A DNA stretch of 64,000 nt. Origin: Bolinopsis microptera. Taxonomy: Eukaryota > Ctenophora > Tentaculata > Lobata > Bolinopsidae. Location of the stretch: assembly GCF_026151205.1 (NCBI RefSeq), contig NC_087072.1:16631669-16695668 (forward strand). Reading direction: 5' to 3'. The notes beneath the pieces are model-generated. The model was given only the letters and a program-made list of their open reading frames with translations. It was not told the origin of the DNA and did not search any database. A program made the position numbers and the translations under genes. Numbering within the stretch: position 1 is the first letter of the stretch; every line of letters begins with the position of its first letter. This document shows positions 46,701-61,700 of this stretch, in pieces.

Positions 46701-49700
46701 AAAACATCCATCGACTGATTTGAGGGAAGGTTTGAGAAGAGGAGCTTCGGAGGTTTCTTCTCAACTTGGACACTTTTGTACATTTCTTCAGTGATCTCGT
46801 AAATCTTGAGAGATCCCTGCACAGAGTTGAGATTTTGGTTAGACACAAACAAGTTTACAATAGGTAATAATTTGTAAAACAGAAATGTAACATGTTACAT
46901 TTGAGGTTAAAAAGTTAATGACAATCTCTTTAAAAAAGGGAGGAAGCTCACCTTGAAAAATCCGACTCTATGTCTTGACTCTTTGTCCTCATCTTCCTCG
47001 TCACTACTACTGTCATCGTCAGATATATCGTTATCTGGCTTTACAATAGGGATGTTCTGCATCACATCATTAAAGTTAAATACCTTCTCGAGTTCTTTCT
47101 CGTATAACTGGGTGAGTTTGAACGTTATAGTGATGACCTACCAGTACATACTACATAGTAATACATAACATAAACTGTAAAATTTAAACCAGATAGTCAC
47201 AAATTACAAATATGATTGTAAGATTGTAAAACTATGCCAATGATTAAGTCATACAAATTGAATCCAAAAATATCGTGCTTCATGGTTAACACTTTAACAT
47301 AATGAATAGTTGACTTAAAGAACAGTAGCTGAGGTATAAACCTTAATTCTGGGAAGGTCCCGTTCTTTGAATATTCTCTTCAGTCTAGGATCATTTCCGA
47401 CACACTCGTAGTACTTACTCCACCAGTCCGATACTAAAACATCGTCCGGATTAGCTGCTTTCGTTTCTTCCTCCTGAAGCATTGTAGATTGTAATGCTCA
47501 AGTAAAATCATAAGGATTATCAATCTGACGACAATCTGTGAACCTAGTGAAGGATTACAGATCACTGAATACTTCATGAGCGGCGATTATGTAGTTATAA
47601 AATGGTCACCTTGTTTTGTTGACGTATTTCTTTTCTTGTGGTCGGTTTTGAAGCCTCTTCAGCTGGTTTAACAGCTGGTGTTTCTACAGGTGTCTTGTCT
47701 GGGAGAAAATTTATAAAGATTTGCTGATTTATTAGATTTATAAATATTTGCTGTCTTAGAAAAATAAGATAAAATATATTCGTAGACCAATTTAAGGATG
47801 CAAAAAGATGCTTTCTTATTTTAGTCAAGAGATTGTGTTCATAAATACTAGATAGTTGCAAAAAATAAAGCAGTATTAAGGAGTTAAATGTTAGACAATT
47901 GCAGTAAATATTATAACATTATATAGTTGTGAACTGTGAAGTCAAGGTAGGACTCTAAGAATTAGGAGTAGAATAAGGAGATTTTGGAAGGACATGGTGG
48001 GCACCAATAACCAATCTTTCGATTGCTCTCTTTTTATCGTACGAATAAGTGTTGTGCTTCATATTGTGGAACTCATTTTCACAATTATTTTCAAAACATT
48101 TTAATTTTGCTAAAGAACTAAGAAGTCTGTTACGACGTATAAATGAGATTATGGGATAAAGTTCCAACAATTCTTGTTGCATATACGGAAGGAATACATG
48201 ATATTTATATTTATGGATTTTATAGCTCACTCGTCAGTTGATCGTCACCAGCACTGATCGTACTGCCGTACTCTGTACATTTCTTGTTTAAAGGTATTCT
48301 TGTTCCTGAACAGAGTACACACTAATCTCATGAGCTGGTATGAGTGGGTCTGCTGAAGAAGCGATAGAGCCATGCAATCCGGATGGAAGTTGAATACTAC
48401 TTCAAAAAGGGCTCTGCTGCGAATCATGTTTTGAAGCTTGCAAATTGTGATCAGTACCTTTTATTCTTGCTGTAATTTGTTTGATAATACTGCAAGTCAC
48501 CTCGACCAGTGGAAGTGAACACGGATAAATTCTGGCGACAAAGCTAATAGCCATTCGATGCAGGAGTAGTAAAAGTAGCTGAAGTAGCTGAAGAAGTAGC
48601 AGGGCAATAGCTGGTCAAATGATAGTTTTAGCAATAGCGAAATGAAGAAGTAAGACGGAAAGATTTTAAAAATTAGTATGAATAGAAGTAGCAGAAGTAG
48701 CTGCAGAGGTAGCTGGACAATAGGATCAAATGATCGTTTAAGCAGTAGCAAAATAATGTTGTAATATATGGAAAGATTTTAAAAAGTAATATGAAAAGAA
48801 GTGATTAGTATTAGGATCGTCAACAAAAGTTCTATAAATTTACAGCAGCAAGAGTAATAAAGCGAATTCTATACATATTTTCGTCATATTATATTACGAC
48901 TTAAACTTCTCGACTGAAACATTATCGACTGTAAAAGGATGTATAAAAAATGTAGGTTGAAAAAATATAGCAGCTGGAAGATTGGAAGATGTTTTACCCA
49001 CCTGATCTCGGTGATGCAGCTTAGCAAGAGGCTTATATCTTTCACTAGGATGGACCCAAAATTACTGATATATCCTCACAGAATACATAGCTTCTATGAA
49101 TGTCATTTAAACTAATCCGTTCAAGCCTCAAGGACAAGTAGATGCCAGAAGGTATACAATCGCTTGATTGACTTTACAATTTTGGGCTCCTACGATCCAC
49201 CCAGCCCCTGGCAACTGCTAAGGTATACAGTTGTATACAGTTGTGAGTTGTATACAGTTGTATAGTTGCCGTGTCACGGTACTGTTATTTATAGTGTCGA
49301 GATAAAAGCTAATCTCTTATTTCCTTATGATATCCCTCGAGAGAGAGTTTAGGGCACTCCAACGTCCACAACGTCCACAGATAAGGAAGTTCAACTTTGA
49401 ATCATGAAACATACAATTTAACATGAACATTGAACATTCGAAAATAAATACTTGGATAGGAAACGATATCTTATTTATTATGGTATCAACAGTGATTGAC
49501 AACATCGAAAATAAATGATTTAAATGACAATCAAGAACGGCAAAAAGGAGGCGTCATCTCAAAATTCCAAATCAGCAGAAAATATGAAGAGTACCCCTAC
49601 CATAAGAATCTTACCGGCAGAGGGTTGAGGAGCGTTAGAATTAGGGTTGCGGATAACAACCATGGGTATACCTCTGTCTAATTCTAAAGGAAAACATATA

Positions 49701-52700
49701 ATCGATTAGTGCTGCACATGCAATATGGCCATGCAACAAAACGGATAATTTTTTATTTGAACAATAGCATTCTGCATAAGCGGAAATTGCTGGAAATGCT
49801 TGCTAGTTATAAAACCCACCGTCATCAGCGATTCCCGCTAGTTCATCGTTATCTATAAGTTGCTCCGCTGAAATTCATTTAGGCTTACAGCATTCCGACA
49901 GACAACATGCATTAATGTGCCCTAACAAAAATCATTGTTTCCCTCTTAAACCTAAAAATCAATCAAACAACCTGTTTTAGAAGAACGACTGTAAGAAAAT
50001 AAAACTCACTCGATTGTGATTTAGTCATCAGAGTTGCCTTCTTCTCACCAGCAGGTTCAGGATCACCAACTTCAAGCACGACTGCATCAACCTGGCCTGG
50101 CTGTACTACTTCTACTGACACTTCTTTCACTTCTCCGCTCTCTACTGTGGGAACACTACAGTCTATCTGAAAATACAATGTTCAAAAGATTAAATTTACT
50201 CGATTGATACAACCCTAGGTTAAAACCATCAATCTCAATAGGACACATCAATAAAGAATCAATGATTTATGGACACGTTCATTTGAGTTTGAGGATATTG
50301 GTAAACAAAAATAATAGCGTTTTTGACGATAGTGGCTTAATTTTGACATCTATTAACCTAGCACGTTCAGAAGTTCTGAACATTAGCCACGTAACCCATA
50401 CTCCCATATGCACCGCTCAGAAAGAAAATCTATTGTTGTTAGGCACTATAATGTTTCAAATGTCACATTTTGTGTGACTGAGTTAACTGCAGTTGTCTAA
50501 TTATCATTCCTTGGTCTGAAATATAGTAAATTAGGTCAATCTAACAATTATGATACAACATTGGTTAATGGGTACGGATCGAACGGTTACAAGGCAATAT
50601 TTGGGTAACTTTGTCACACTCATGATACCATACCTCTATTCTACTGTGAGGTGTCCTTAAAACCCTTTCAACTCATTATTTTATGGTTGCTCTACCAAGC
50701 ATAGCCCTAAAATATGTTGTTTTGAATAGTTAGCTAATACAGGCACTTGGTTATTGGGAAATGAGGTTAATTCTGTCACAATATATGAAATTTAAAATTT
50801 TGGGCGAATAATTTATATCTGATTTTGGTTTGAAAGGCGGGAAAATTTTATATGATAACAATGTAGTTGATGCAAGTTAAGATCAGTTGATGTTTACATT
50901 GTCACAAAAAATCATACGAAATCGTAAATAGATTAAAAACAATCATTATAGAATGAAATAGTCTCTTATAATAACTCTTATAATAACTGATGTGACAAAG
51001 TAAACATGTCTTGCCCCTATTTTGAAGATCTATATTCTATACCTCTATTAGAATATTGTCCAGAACATCAGAGCTTAAGTTTAACAATTTTAGGTTAAAT
51101 TTGTCAAAGTCACTAAAAATGTGACAAAATTAACTTTTCATGCCCCAACAATTTCAAGATAGTGTGTAAAAATTAGCATAGGCTGCTTTATTACCTATAT
51201 AAATCAAGATCCAAACTACAAAAATTATATGTTAATGTGATGACGATTACCTAACTCTTATAATAACTGATGTGACAAAGTAAACATGTCGCCGACCCAG
51301 AAGCCGACCCAGAAGGATATTATACAGAAAAAAGAGAAAACTCAAGGCACGCATCAGATGTCTTAAGATATTAAACCCGGACTCCCTCTCCTTACCTACC
51401 CTAGAACATAAAGTAAATCTGATGGCTTATGAAATTCAACAAAACATAAGTATGGAGATTAACGGAAGAGAGCGCAAAGCTGTACAATGCGTTAAGAAAA
51501 ACCCGAAATATTTCTTCAGCTATGCAAAAAGATTTTCTAAGCTGAAATCAAATATCGGTCCGCTAAGAAGCAGCTCCACAGGAACACTACAACATGATGC
51601 TAAGAAAATGGCGGAAATCCTTCAAGACCAATATTCTTCAGTGTTTAGTGACCCTGACAACGAGAAGAAAAAAGACACAACCAGCAATATAACATCGCCC
51701 TCAGAAAAGTTAACATCATTCAACTTTAGTAAAGAGGACCTCATCACAGCTATTGATGAAATTGATGCTGACTCGGCAACATCTAATGGGGACATTCCAG
51801 CAAGGATACTGAAAGCTTGCAAACAACCGCTTTCAGAAGCCCTGATGATCATTTGGGAGAACTCCTTCAGAAATGGTCAAGTTCCTTCAGTCTATAAGGA
51901 ACAATATATCACACCAGTGTTTAAAAAAGGAAACAAAACAGACCCGGGAAATTATAGACCTGTCTCGTTAACTTCCCATATGATAAAAGTGTTTGAGAGA
52001 GTACTAAGAAAGAACATGGTAGAGCACTTGGAGTCGAATCACATATTCTCTAAGAAGCAACACGGCTTCCGGAAAGGTAGAAGCTGTCTTACACAGTTAT
52101 TACAACACATGGACTACATCCTAAACAACTACCTAGACAGCTCCGAAACAGACGTGATATACCTTGATTATGCTAAAGCCTTCGACAAGGTGGATCATTC
52201 CCTACTTCTTAAAAAGGTTAAGTCGTATGGAATACAAGGTAATCTGTACAAATGGATTGAGCAATTCCTCCTTGATAGGACTCAAACGGTCATTGTCGAC
52301 GGAAAGCATTCTAGGTCAATGCCGGTTATCAGTGGAGTACCGCAGGGGACTGTACTTGGTCCAATCCTCTTTCTTCTTTACGTCAACGATCTAGATCAGT
52401 ACGTGAAAGATTCCAAACTTAGCAGCTTTGCCGATGACACCCGAATAGGCAGAAAAATATCGACGTTAAACGACTGCAATCTTCTTCAAGAAGATCTAAA
52501 CAGAATCATACGTTGGTCCGAGGACAACAACATGAAACTGCACGAAAACAAGTTTGAACTTGTTTGCTATAGAACACCGGCCTCTAAATCACTTTCAGAG
52601 GAGCTGCCATTTATGAGTGACATCACAAACTACACCACTCCAAATGGATCAGTCATAGAAAGAAGTACATTAGTGCGTGACCTAGGAGTCAACATGTCCG

Positions 52701-55700
52701 ATGATTACTCCTGGACACCACATATCAACATCATGGTTGACAAGGCACGTCAGATGGCATCTTGGGTTCTTGGAGTATTCAAAGACAGGACAACACCTGT
52801 TATGCTCCAGCTCTACAAATCCCTGATAAGGTCCAGAGTGGAGTACTGCTGCCCGCTTTGGAATCCAAACAAGATCTTTGATATCCAGTCTATCGAGAGC
52901 ATACAACGCCAGTTCACTAGACGAATTCTAGGGCTGAGAGACACCGATTATTGGAATAGACTGAAGGAACTGAAACTTGCATCACTGCAAAGACGCCGAG
53001 AACGCTACACCATCATACATCTGTGGAAAGTTCTCCAGGGTATATGTCCAAATGACCTAGATGTACAGTTCAGAGAGAATGCCAGACTGGGAGTTAAAGT
53101 TATACTCCCTTCTCTCACAAAAAAAGCATCAGCTGCTGCACGCTCCACCTACGACCACTCATTCGCAGTGAGAGCTGGAAGACTCTGGAATGTTCTCCCC
53201 AAAATTGTCAATACTCAAAGGACTTTGACAAGCTTCAAGACATCTCTTGGAAACTTCCTAGACACCCTTCCAGACAAGCCCCCTACTCCTGGATACAGTG
53301 CAGAAAACTCTAACTCGATAATAGACTGGTGCAGTCAAGGAGGTGGTCCGCAGATTGCGTGATGGCCGTGAAGATGCCTACTTCTAAACCTATCAATAGG
53401 TTCAATAGGTTCAATGTCTTGCCCCTATTTTGAAGATCTATAACTCTATTACAATTCAACATTCTTTCAGAAACGATTGGAAGAATATTGTCCAGAACAT
53501 AAGAACTCAATTTTTAAAATTTAGATTTATTTGTCAAAGACATTGAAAATGTGACAAAATTAACTTTCCCTGCCCCAACAGTATCAAGATAGTGTGTTAA
53601 AATTGGCATATGATTTATTACAGGTATATTAAAGTATTAATCGATCCAAACTACGAAAAATATCTTTTGATCTGATGACGATTACCTAACTCTTATAATA
53701 ACTGATGTGACAAAGTAAACATGTCTTGCCCCTATTTTGAAGAACTATACCTCTATTAGAATACTATGTAACTTTATCATCAAAAAATTTCGATAAACTA
53801 GTTATTTTGCCAGCAAGGAGCTAACAGAGTTATAATAATTTTTTGTGACGAAATTACCCTATTTTTGACCATGTAGCGGTAGTTTAATTGTGACACTGTT
53901 AACATATTACCACCTGATAATGATTTATGTGACTGGTGCATGGTACTAGCAGTGTTGTTTGATCCATAGTACGTATAATATAAGGGGTTTAAGCTGGTAT
54001 ATCATTATTTGTTCAATTTCACACATGTTCAGATATTATCAAGATTATGTGACAAAGTAAGCTTGGTTGTGCCTCTGTGTTTTAATTCCTTACGACTATA
54101 TGATATAATAACAATTCCCAGCACTTCCAGGCCATCAAATAAACTTACACTACTCAGCATTGCTTATCAGGGTGCCCTAAACATTCATCACATATTTTCT
54201 TTAATGTGTGACAGAGTAAACCTGAATGCACCATCTAACGAAAAAAGTCGTCAAATATGTAGGTAATGGTCATATGTACCCATCCAATCAACTGGACACT
54301 CAAAAATTTGGTCAAAAACGGCAGCAAGGGGTCCATATTTACTCCGTCACATGTTTATAGTGTGACAATGTAACCATTTCCGTGCCGGCCGTATTTAAGC
54401 GATATCTTATCACCTGATTAAGATATCGTTATGTGACAAAGTTAGCCTAGAGGATGAAACGATTATCCTAACCATCAAGGGTTTAAGTAATTTCATAGTG
54501 TGACAAAGTCAACTACACTGTGCCTTTTAATAGGGTCACTTATATTTACCAATATCCTCAAACTCAAATGAACGTGTCCTTATATAAGCTCATTTTCAAC
54601 AGAAGAATTCTTTACTATTGTGAGTACTGGGACTCTCTCCATACAAAACTCGATTATATCTCTTTTACCTCTGTTATTGAAGCTGAAAGGTCGGTGGTGC
54701 TTGCTGTGGTAGGATCCTCTAGGTTCATCTCTTTGCCAGCGTTCCTTTTCAGTGCTGAAATTGCGTTCATATGAATCTTTTTTTTACCGAAGAAATAATT
54801 ATCTGCCGCAGTAACTACAATTCATCTAATGAAAAATGACTACCAATACTGAATACAGAATTGTTAGTTTTATCTGTCATTTGAACAAACAAAGTTCAAA
54901 CGAGAAATGTTTTCAAGATATTTATAGTGACTAACTTTCCATATGCTCAGCCAGCTCCATGAGAGCCTGGAATGTAGTTCTATATTGACCATACTCTTTG
55001 ATCGAGCAGACTCCTATTAGAGGGGTGTATCCAAAGTTCCTGAAAAATTATGAACATACAAATCTCATGTATAGCTTCGAAAAACATAAAATCATTAGTC
55101 CTTGAACTGGAATTTCCCTGTTCATAATTAAATGTTTACCTGTTGTCTAACACACGTATATTGATGGGAGGCAAGTATAGCTCGTTAACTGGTAACATAA
55201 CATCAATATAGTTCTGGGGGTTCTTGAAGTTTGCGTGCTTCTTTACACTCTTGATCTTCTCCATAGTTAACACTTCTCCACCAACTTCAATCTCAAGATG
55301 TGGAGAATCCACTGCTGACAGTTTGAAATCTTCTAGCTCACGCAGACCCCAGGTCAGAAACTGGAAATATTGGTTAATTTGATGCTAAGTTGATCAAATC
55401 CAGTGTAAAAATAAACATTAACTGAAATTCATTGACGGAAAAATATTCTTCGTTCTTATATTATGAGGGTGTTTATGTATGAGGATGTTAATATATGAGG
55501 ATGTTAATGTATGAGGATGTTATCTACAAAACGGTAAGTTGTAAGAGGATTATATCATACTTCGACTCTGGTACGTGCCAACTTTGGTCGGATGTTATCG
55601 GGAACAACAAACTTAGTGTTCCCCTCCATTCTCGGTAAAGGTGGAAGCTCGCTCCCTCCGATCTAGGTTAAGAAACAATGTAACTTATTATTTATCTACT

Positions 55701-58700
55701 CAACATTTAAAATGAATACCATAATCGAGTTTAATTTCATTCTCATTATATGGGAATTATTAATAATAATGAAAATATGATTCATACCTCGTAAAGCTCG
55801 AAAGCGGCAAGGAGCTCGCCTTTAGACTTTTTAACCCCAGCAATGGAGTACCACTGTAGATGAGTACCAGATTCTAGTTGGTAAGGAGCATTGATCATGG
55901 TAGGGGTGCACACAACCCTTCCTAGTTTGTCGTGGTTCTGGAAATAGGAAAACGAGCTGGACAGAGAAATCAAACATCCACTGTCGTTTAATGAGTTTAT
56001 CGTCAATATTTCAGCCATCCATATAATTTAGCAGGTGGCAATATAGCAGCAAGTAGAATTTAAACAGTAATTCAGATTAGCTGAGCAATAAGAAAACAGT
56101 GAAAAATTTGCTAACAAAAGAGGTTAGTTGATGTAAAGATAAGATTAACACCGAATATGCAGCTAGGGGTGTAGTTGATACCTTAACGTACATTATTTGG
56201 AAGGATATAATTTTGGGTGCAAGATTTTTTTAAACGTGCATGGAAGCCGGAAGTCCTAACGGACTTTAATCTGGGTTAAGTTCTCGGTCACCCGAGCAGA
56301 CATTTTAACGTGAGAAGTGAACCTCCAGCACCCAGGTAGTATCCGACGAAATATAGTCCGATAAGGTAACACTAAACCTGAACACAGATACTCACTACGA
56401 AGGCTGCGGGAGTGCTGTTAAGTTTTGCCTGCACATGTGAGGGAATCTGTCCTGCTGCTAAATCTACTGACAGTGCATCTTTTTTGCTTTTAATCTTCTT
56501 CATTTTATCATGCAAACCTTGGTGCTGTCAAGATTTCGAAAAGGGTAGAAGTTTAAAGAGGATAAAAAGTTGTAGATAAAGTTATTGCATGCATAGTTTT
56601 TTAACCGAAGGTATAAGAAAGACTGAGTAAGAATTCTTTCTTGATAGTAGAGACAGTGCTAAAAGATCTTAAAGGGCTAAGTGCTTAGTTAAGGTAAAAT
56701 CGTAGAATTCAAGAACATGGGCTTCAGCACATAGAATTGCTTTCTGTAACATATAGCAGTTATATAGGGGTTAGAATCTAACAGAGGAAGTTAGCACTAG
56801 CAGTAAGTATTTAGCTCTTACATTTAGCTGCAACATAAAGCTGTAACTTGTAGCCGTAGAAGTAGCTGTAACATTCAATAATCATTTCATAACTTACCAG
56901 TGCATCCTCATCGAACACCTCTATAACTACATTTGGTGGGTTTCTAGCAATATCTGCCTTGTCTCCACAGATCTCAATGTTATCCAGCATGATGGTAGTA
57001 TCCCACATGGGACTACAGGACTGCTTGATGACCTTTGTCACACCACTTCGGTTTCCGAACACAATCCTAGCGTATGGGTCGGAGTAGCCCGTAGCATCAG
57101 CTCCCAGGAGACCCCTGGCTTGGTAGAGGTATGCTCTCAGCTGGTACTTCTTCACGTTGTTGGCCGGATACTCTGTCATGATACGAGGAGCTATGTTGAA
57201 CGTTTCTGCGTCGTCTTTGTCCTTGTCATCCAGATCCTAGGTGATAGGGATTTTGTAAGAGAGGTCTTAGTTCAAATACAAAAACATATGTTTAATCTGA
57301 TATTTTATTTTCAATTGCCATAAGTAAAGAATTTTCGTAGTAGCTACTCAAGTTTGAGACAGACATAACTGAGACCCACCTTATACACAGTAAATGTGAT
57401 GGGTACCGGAACCTCGCTCACAAGCTTTTTGTTCCACCTCCTTCTTCGGACCATATCGAATGTTTTCTCTTTCAGATGGAATTTGGTGGTGAATAGTTTG
57501 CTGTACTCCCAGCCCTCTGGGTCCCTTTCGTCCTCTTTAGCCTAGGTTCAAATTTTTAACAAAATGATCAGTATTGAAATTAGCAGCAGTGACAATAAGC
57601 AGGTTTGAATAAATGAAATAAGCGATTATATGACAAAGAAAGGTTATTATATGAAAAAGAGAAAGATTGTATGATTATTGATTTCAGCAGAAAATTTCAA
57701 TTAACAGCCATGCACGGGCATGCGTAGCCAAATTAGGCTAAAACCGCTGCCGACCTCAAATTTCACCCAACCCACTTTGGTTTCTGCGCCAGTTCTCTCT
57801 CTAACTCTTGCCCAGAGTCTCCTCCTTGCTAGATGGTAGTTCCTCTCCACTGGTCCATAACTCCCCATATCCGCCTCATCGGTATACTCGTATCCCGCAC
57901 TGTCAACCGCTCTCTGGATATCCAGTAACCATTCAGTAGTCCACTTCCACCCCTCTTTACAAGGTATCTCATCCATTGGCGGACTGTCGTCCCCTTTCTC
58001 GTCCTGCCACCAAGTGTCAGTGGAGGAGGCGGTCCACTTTGCACCGGGCTTCCTGGTTTGTCCTTGAAACACGGTCTCTCTGAAAACTGGAGAGAGAGTG
58101 AGTTGGTTAGTTGCCTATAAATTTGCTGTTTGTAACCTGTTACAAACAGCAAACTTAAAGCATATAGTTATTAGTTATGCTTTAAAATAATTAGCTTTAT
58201 CACGTGCCAACGTATTCACTACTCTGAGACCCTATGAGGCTTAATGTGACCAGCCACTGCTTTTTCTTTTGTTACGGGCCCGATATGGCCGAAGTCAATA
58301 AAGAGCCACACAGAGGGGGAAACAAGGGCGTGGTGACGGCTATCCGTCGAAATGTTAGGTTCGTGTGACCACAAAAGAAAAAACAGCAGCTGGTCACACT
58401 AAGCCTCATAGGGTCTCAGATGAGTCAGATAGATGTCAGAGCTGTGAACACGTTGGCACGTGACCAACATATGGCACGTGACCAACATATGTCAAGATGA
58501 TTATTTTTGTGACTCGCACGTGGCTCTTTATTGACACTACATGACATTATTGAGCTATATTATTACGATCGTAAACTTAATGTAAACTTATGTTTAAGCG
58601 TATAAGCGGCATATTGCGGATCACGATATTCAGACTTTCAGAAAATCAGTGCGATTAGTTTTGAATCGCACCAACTATGTTTCGGTTTCTCAAAACAGTG

Positions 58701-61700
58701 CGATCAATTTATAATCGCACTCCCTGTCCGTTCACAAGTTTCATTTAGCCCGGAGGAGGAAAAACCGAGACAAAAAATCAGGTGCGATTATGAAAAAATA
58801 AGTGGCCGTCAAATAGGTCAAAATTGGAGTTATATAAGTAATCAGATGGAGAAAAGAATTAAGTTAAAACCTGTTAAGCCACGCTCATTGTCAAAGGAAA
58901 TAGCTTTATCCACCTGGATAATCCAATCCCCGTCAAACCTCCATGCTTCTGGTGGTTCAAACGAATCTTTGGTGATCTCGTACTGCAAAGTTATTCATGA
59001 TCCACTAAAAAATATAGCTAGGTTAAAGTAAAGGTTTACATTTTTAAAATAAATGAAAGTAAAGGTACTTTTAGGTGCTTTTAAAACAAACCTTGCCAGT
59101 ACTATCCGACCACTTTGGTCTGGGGAGAAGTTTCGTAGTCCAGCTTCCGCATACGCTCATCTCATTTTCATAAGTTTCCGCAAACACAGTTACTTCTGAT
59201 CCAGAGGGCGTCTTAAATGCACTGGCGACGTGTTCAAACTTTCCAAACCAGATATTCATGGAGAGATGGGCTCCGATCTTCTCTTTCATGGGCTTCTTCA
59301 GGAAATAGGACCCAGTTTTGCCACAGTTTTTACCTCGTCCCCTTTCATTCTCAGTGTATAGAATCTCATGGATGGGGATCCTAGTGTAGCCAATCCTGCT
59401 CGTTCCACTCATGATCCAGATGAAAACATCGGGGACGCTAATTTGAGGCTGAAATTGATATCAGCGTTAGAAATAGACAGTTTTATAAAACAGACACTTC
59501 ATACCGTCCAGTCCAGCTATTTTGCTTAATATCAATTCATGTTCATAATTGTTGACCAGCAGTCATTAAAGGCTGGACAAAAGGATGTAATAATAAGTAT
59601 TGTATTTGTAGTTGTACCTCAAAACAGAGTGATTTGAACTTTGATATGACATTTGCAACACGACTCAGCTTTTTTTCAGGTGCCACCTTTTGTAGGCATC
59701 CAGATTGCATAGCTTCCAGTTCATCAAGACAACAATCCTGAGGAAAATGGCAGAGTTAAGCTCTACTTCTTATACTTTACCAGACAAGCTCCAAGTGAGA
59801 TATTATTAAAACATAACCCATAAGCTTAAAGTTACTTTTAAACATATGTTTGAAAATAAACTCACGAAGAACACAGCATTGGTGTTCTCTTCATCTTCCT
59901 CGTCCTTCAAGGACCCCGAGGCTGGCATAGGCAGATCCGAGGTATCTTCATCATCACTCAGTTCTATCAGAGCACCCTCAGCTTCATCATCCTCCTCCTC
60001 TTCTTCCTACAGTGGGACAATAATTTCAGTTTCAACCTTTAGCCCATGGTTCTAGACAGAAACCATTGTAATCAGAACATTTCAGATATTATAAATTATT
60101 CAAAAATGCACTTACAATTTGATCAAGCTTTGTTTCATCGTCAATATCGATGACCACATCATCAAGACGGTCCAAGTTGATACCAACAAACTCGGGAGTT
60201 TCTTCTTCTAAATTTTTAACCAATCCCTAATGTTTGGGCAAATTATTTTTATTTATCCGAAATAAGAGAACGAAGAAATTCGGAAAATGATAATCATGTT
60301 TAGTGAATTATATATTCTCATGGATATTTTCATTTTAATAGCATGGGTATTGGGGAATCGAGATCACTTACAATTTGGAAAAGGCGCAATTTGTGCAGAT
60401 TCCTATCGAGTTTAGTGGCGTTTTCTGGAGGTTCCGGAAGAGCGAGACCCCTGAAGGAAACATTCGGTTAATAAACAAGGTTACCGGTCAGAGCATCTAG
60501 GTTTTGTATTAATGAAACAGAAAGTTTGGTGATGGATAAACAGAATAAACAGTCACTCACGTAAGCTCGCTTATCAGGTTTTGGATCATTTCATTACATT
60601 TTGTGGATAGATCAGATTGCTTTGCTCTGGCGAGTTCAATGATTTGAAACTTCCTAACTTCTTCTTCCTGAAAATAGAACCGGATTATTTAATGGCTTCA
60701 CTTGCTTACTCGCTTACTTTAAAACTATTTAAGAAGCTTTGGTGACCACTGACAATAATCTTGATAAAAATAAAACGATTTATTCCAGGTCTCATGCAGG
60801 TAACTAGGTTCTATTCAAGATAAAAGAACATTACCATGTATTCCAGAGTCCACATCATAGTGTTGTAGGTCTCCACCCTAAACTCCACGTCCTCCCACTC
60901 CGAATGTATAATTACTGCCGGTTTGGAAGACGACCAGGGCATGAAGTAGTAGTGAGTACCATCGTACACTGCAGCGGTAAAGAGAAATCAGGGAATTTGA
61001 ATGACAACCTGGTAGAACCAGGATATATATAATATATATATTATATAGATATTAGATGGTGAATATTTTAGACATAAACGTAGCAATGACAGTAAGATAT
61101 GTACCTGCATTACAAGGTTGAGTGGTGGAAGGGTGGGTGCTGCCGTTCATTGAGAGACTGTTTCCGTAATCTCCGATACTCACCTCAAACTCTACCTGAC
61201 TGTCCTTCTCTCTGATCATGTTACCAGTGTCAAACGATGTGAACAAGTGGTACTTGTGTCGCCTCAGGCTTGACTGAAGTGGGAGGATATTACTCTAATT
61301 AAATATGATTCACAAGAAACATTAAAACTATTTAACTGCGAAGGCAATACCACTATCAGCCGGAGGGAGGTTCTTGAAACATATAGATATTATGATAGTT
61401 TCCAGCATTCATTACTAGATTTGGTTATAACTAACCATCACATCATCACTCTCGTTTTGAGGTATGTTCGACTTGTTTTTGAGAGCTGGGTCTGGTTCTC
61501 CCATATTTGAGCCTAGTTCCATCAAAATTCTACCTCTGTAGGCGATTCCAGGCTCCTGAGGGGTAATTCACGTGATGAAACAAACTGCTTTGGTTAACAA
61601 ATGGTAGCTTAGGACAGGAGGATGGCCCTTACTCCTTCCTCACACAGAGTTTGACTAGGGTGACGAATATGCCGTGAAATAAAGCAAAGGAGGATATTTG

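Larger units (their letters stand above)
50985..54515. repeat. Degenerate intronic repeat array, interrupted by a LINE
   Basis: The word gtgacaaagtaaac and close variants recur at about 50992, 51128, 51270, 53553, 53708, 54050, 54208, 54362, 54434 and 54503, roughly every 150-350 bp outside the LINE. The block 51040-51290 (agaatattgtccagaacat ... gatgacgattacctaactc) recurs at about 53480-53730. Units are diverged. All lies in the ferlin intron 50167-54668. Confidence 0.75.

Noticed and set aside
58300..58360. True hammerhead ribozyme in the 58-kb MITE
   Set aside because: Stem II plus gaaa is present, but the preceding bases (gtggtga) do not match CUGANGA.
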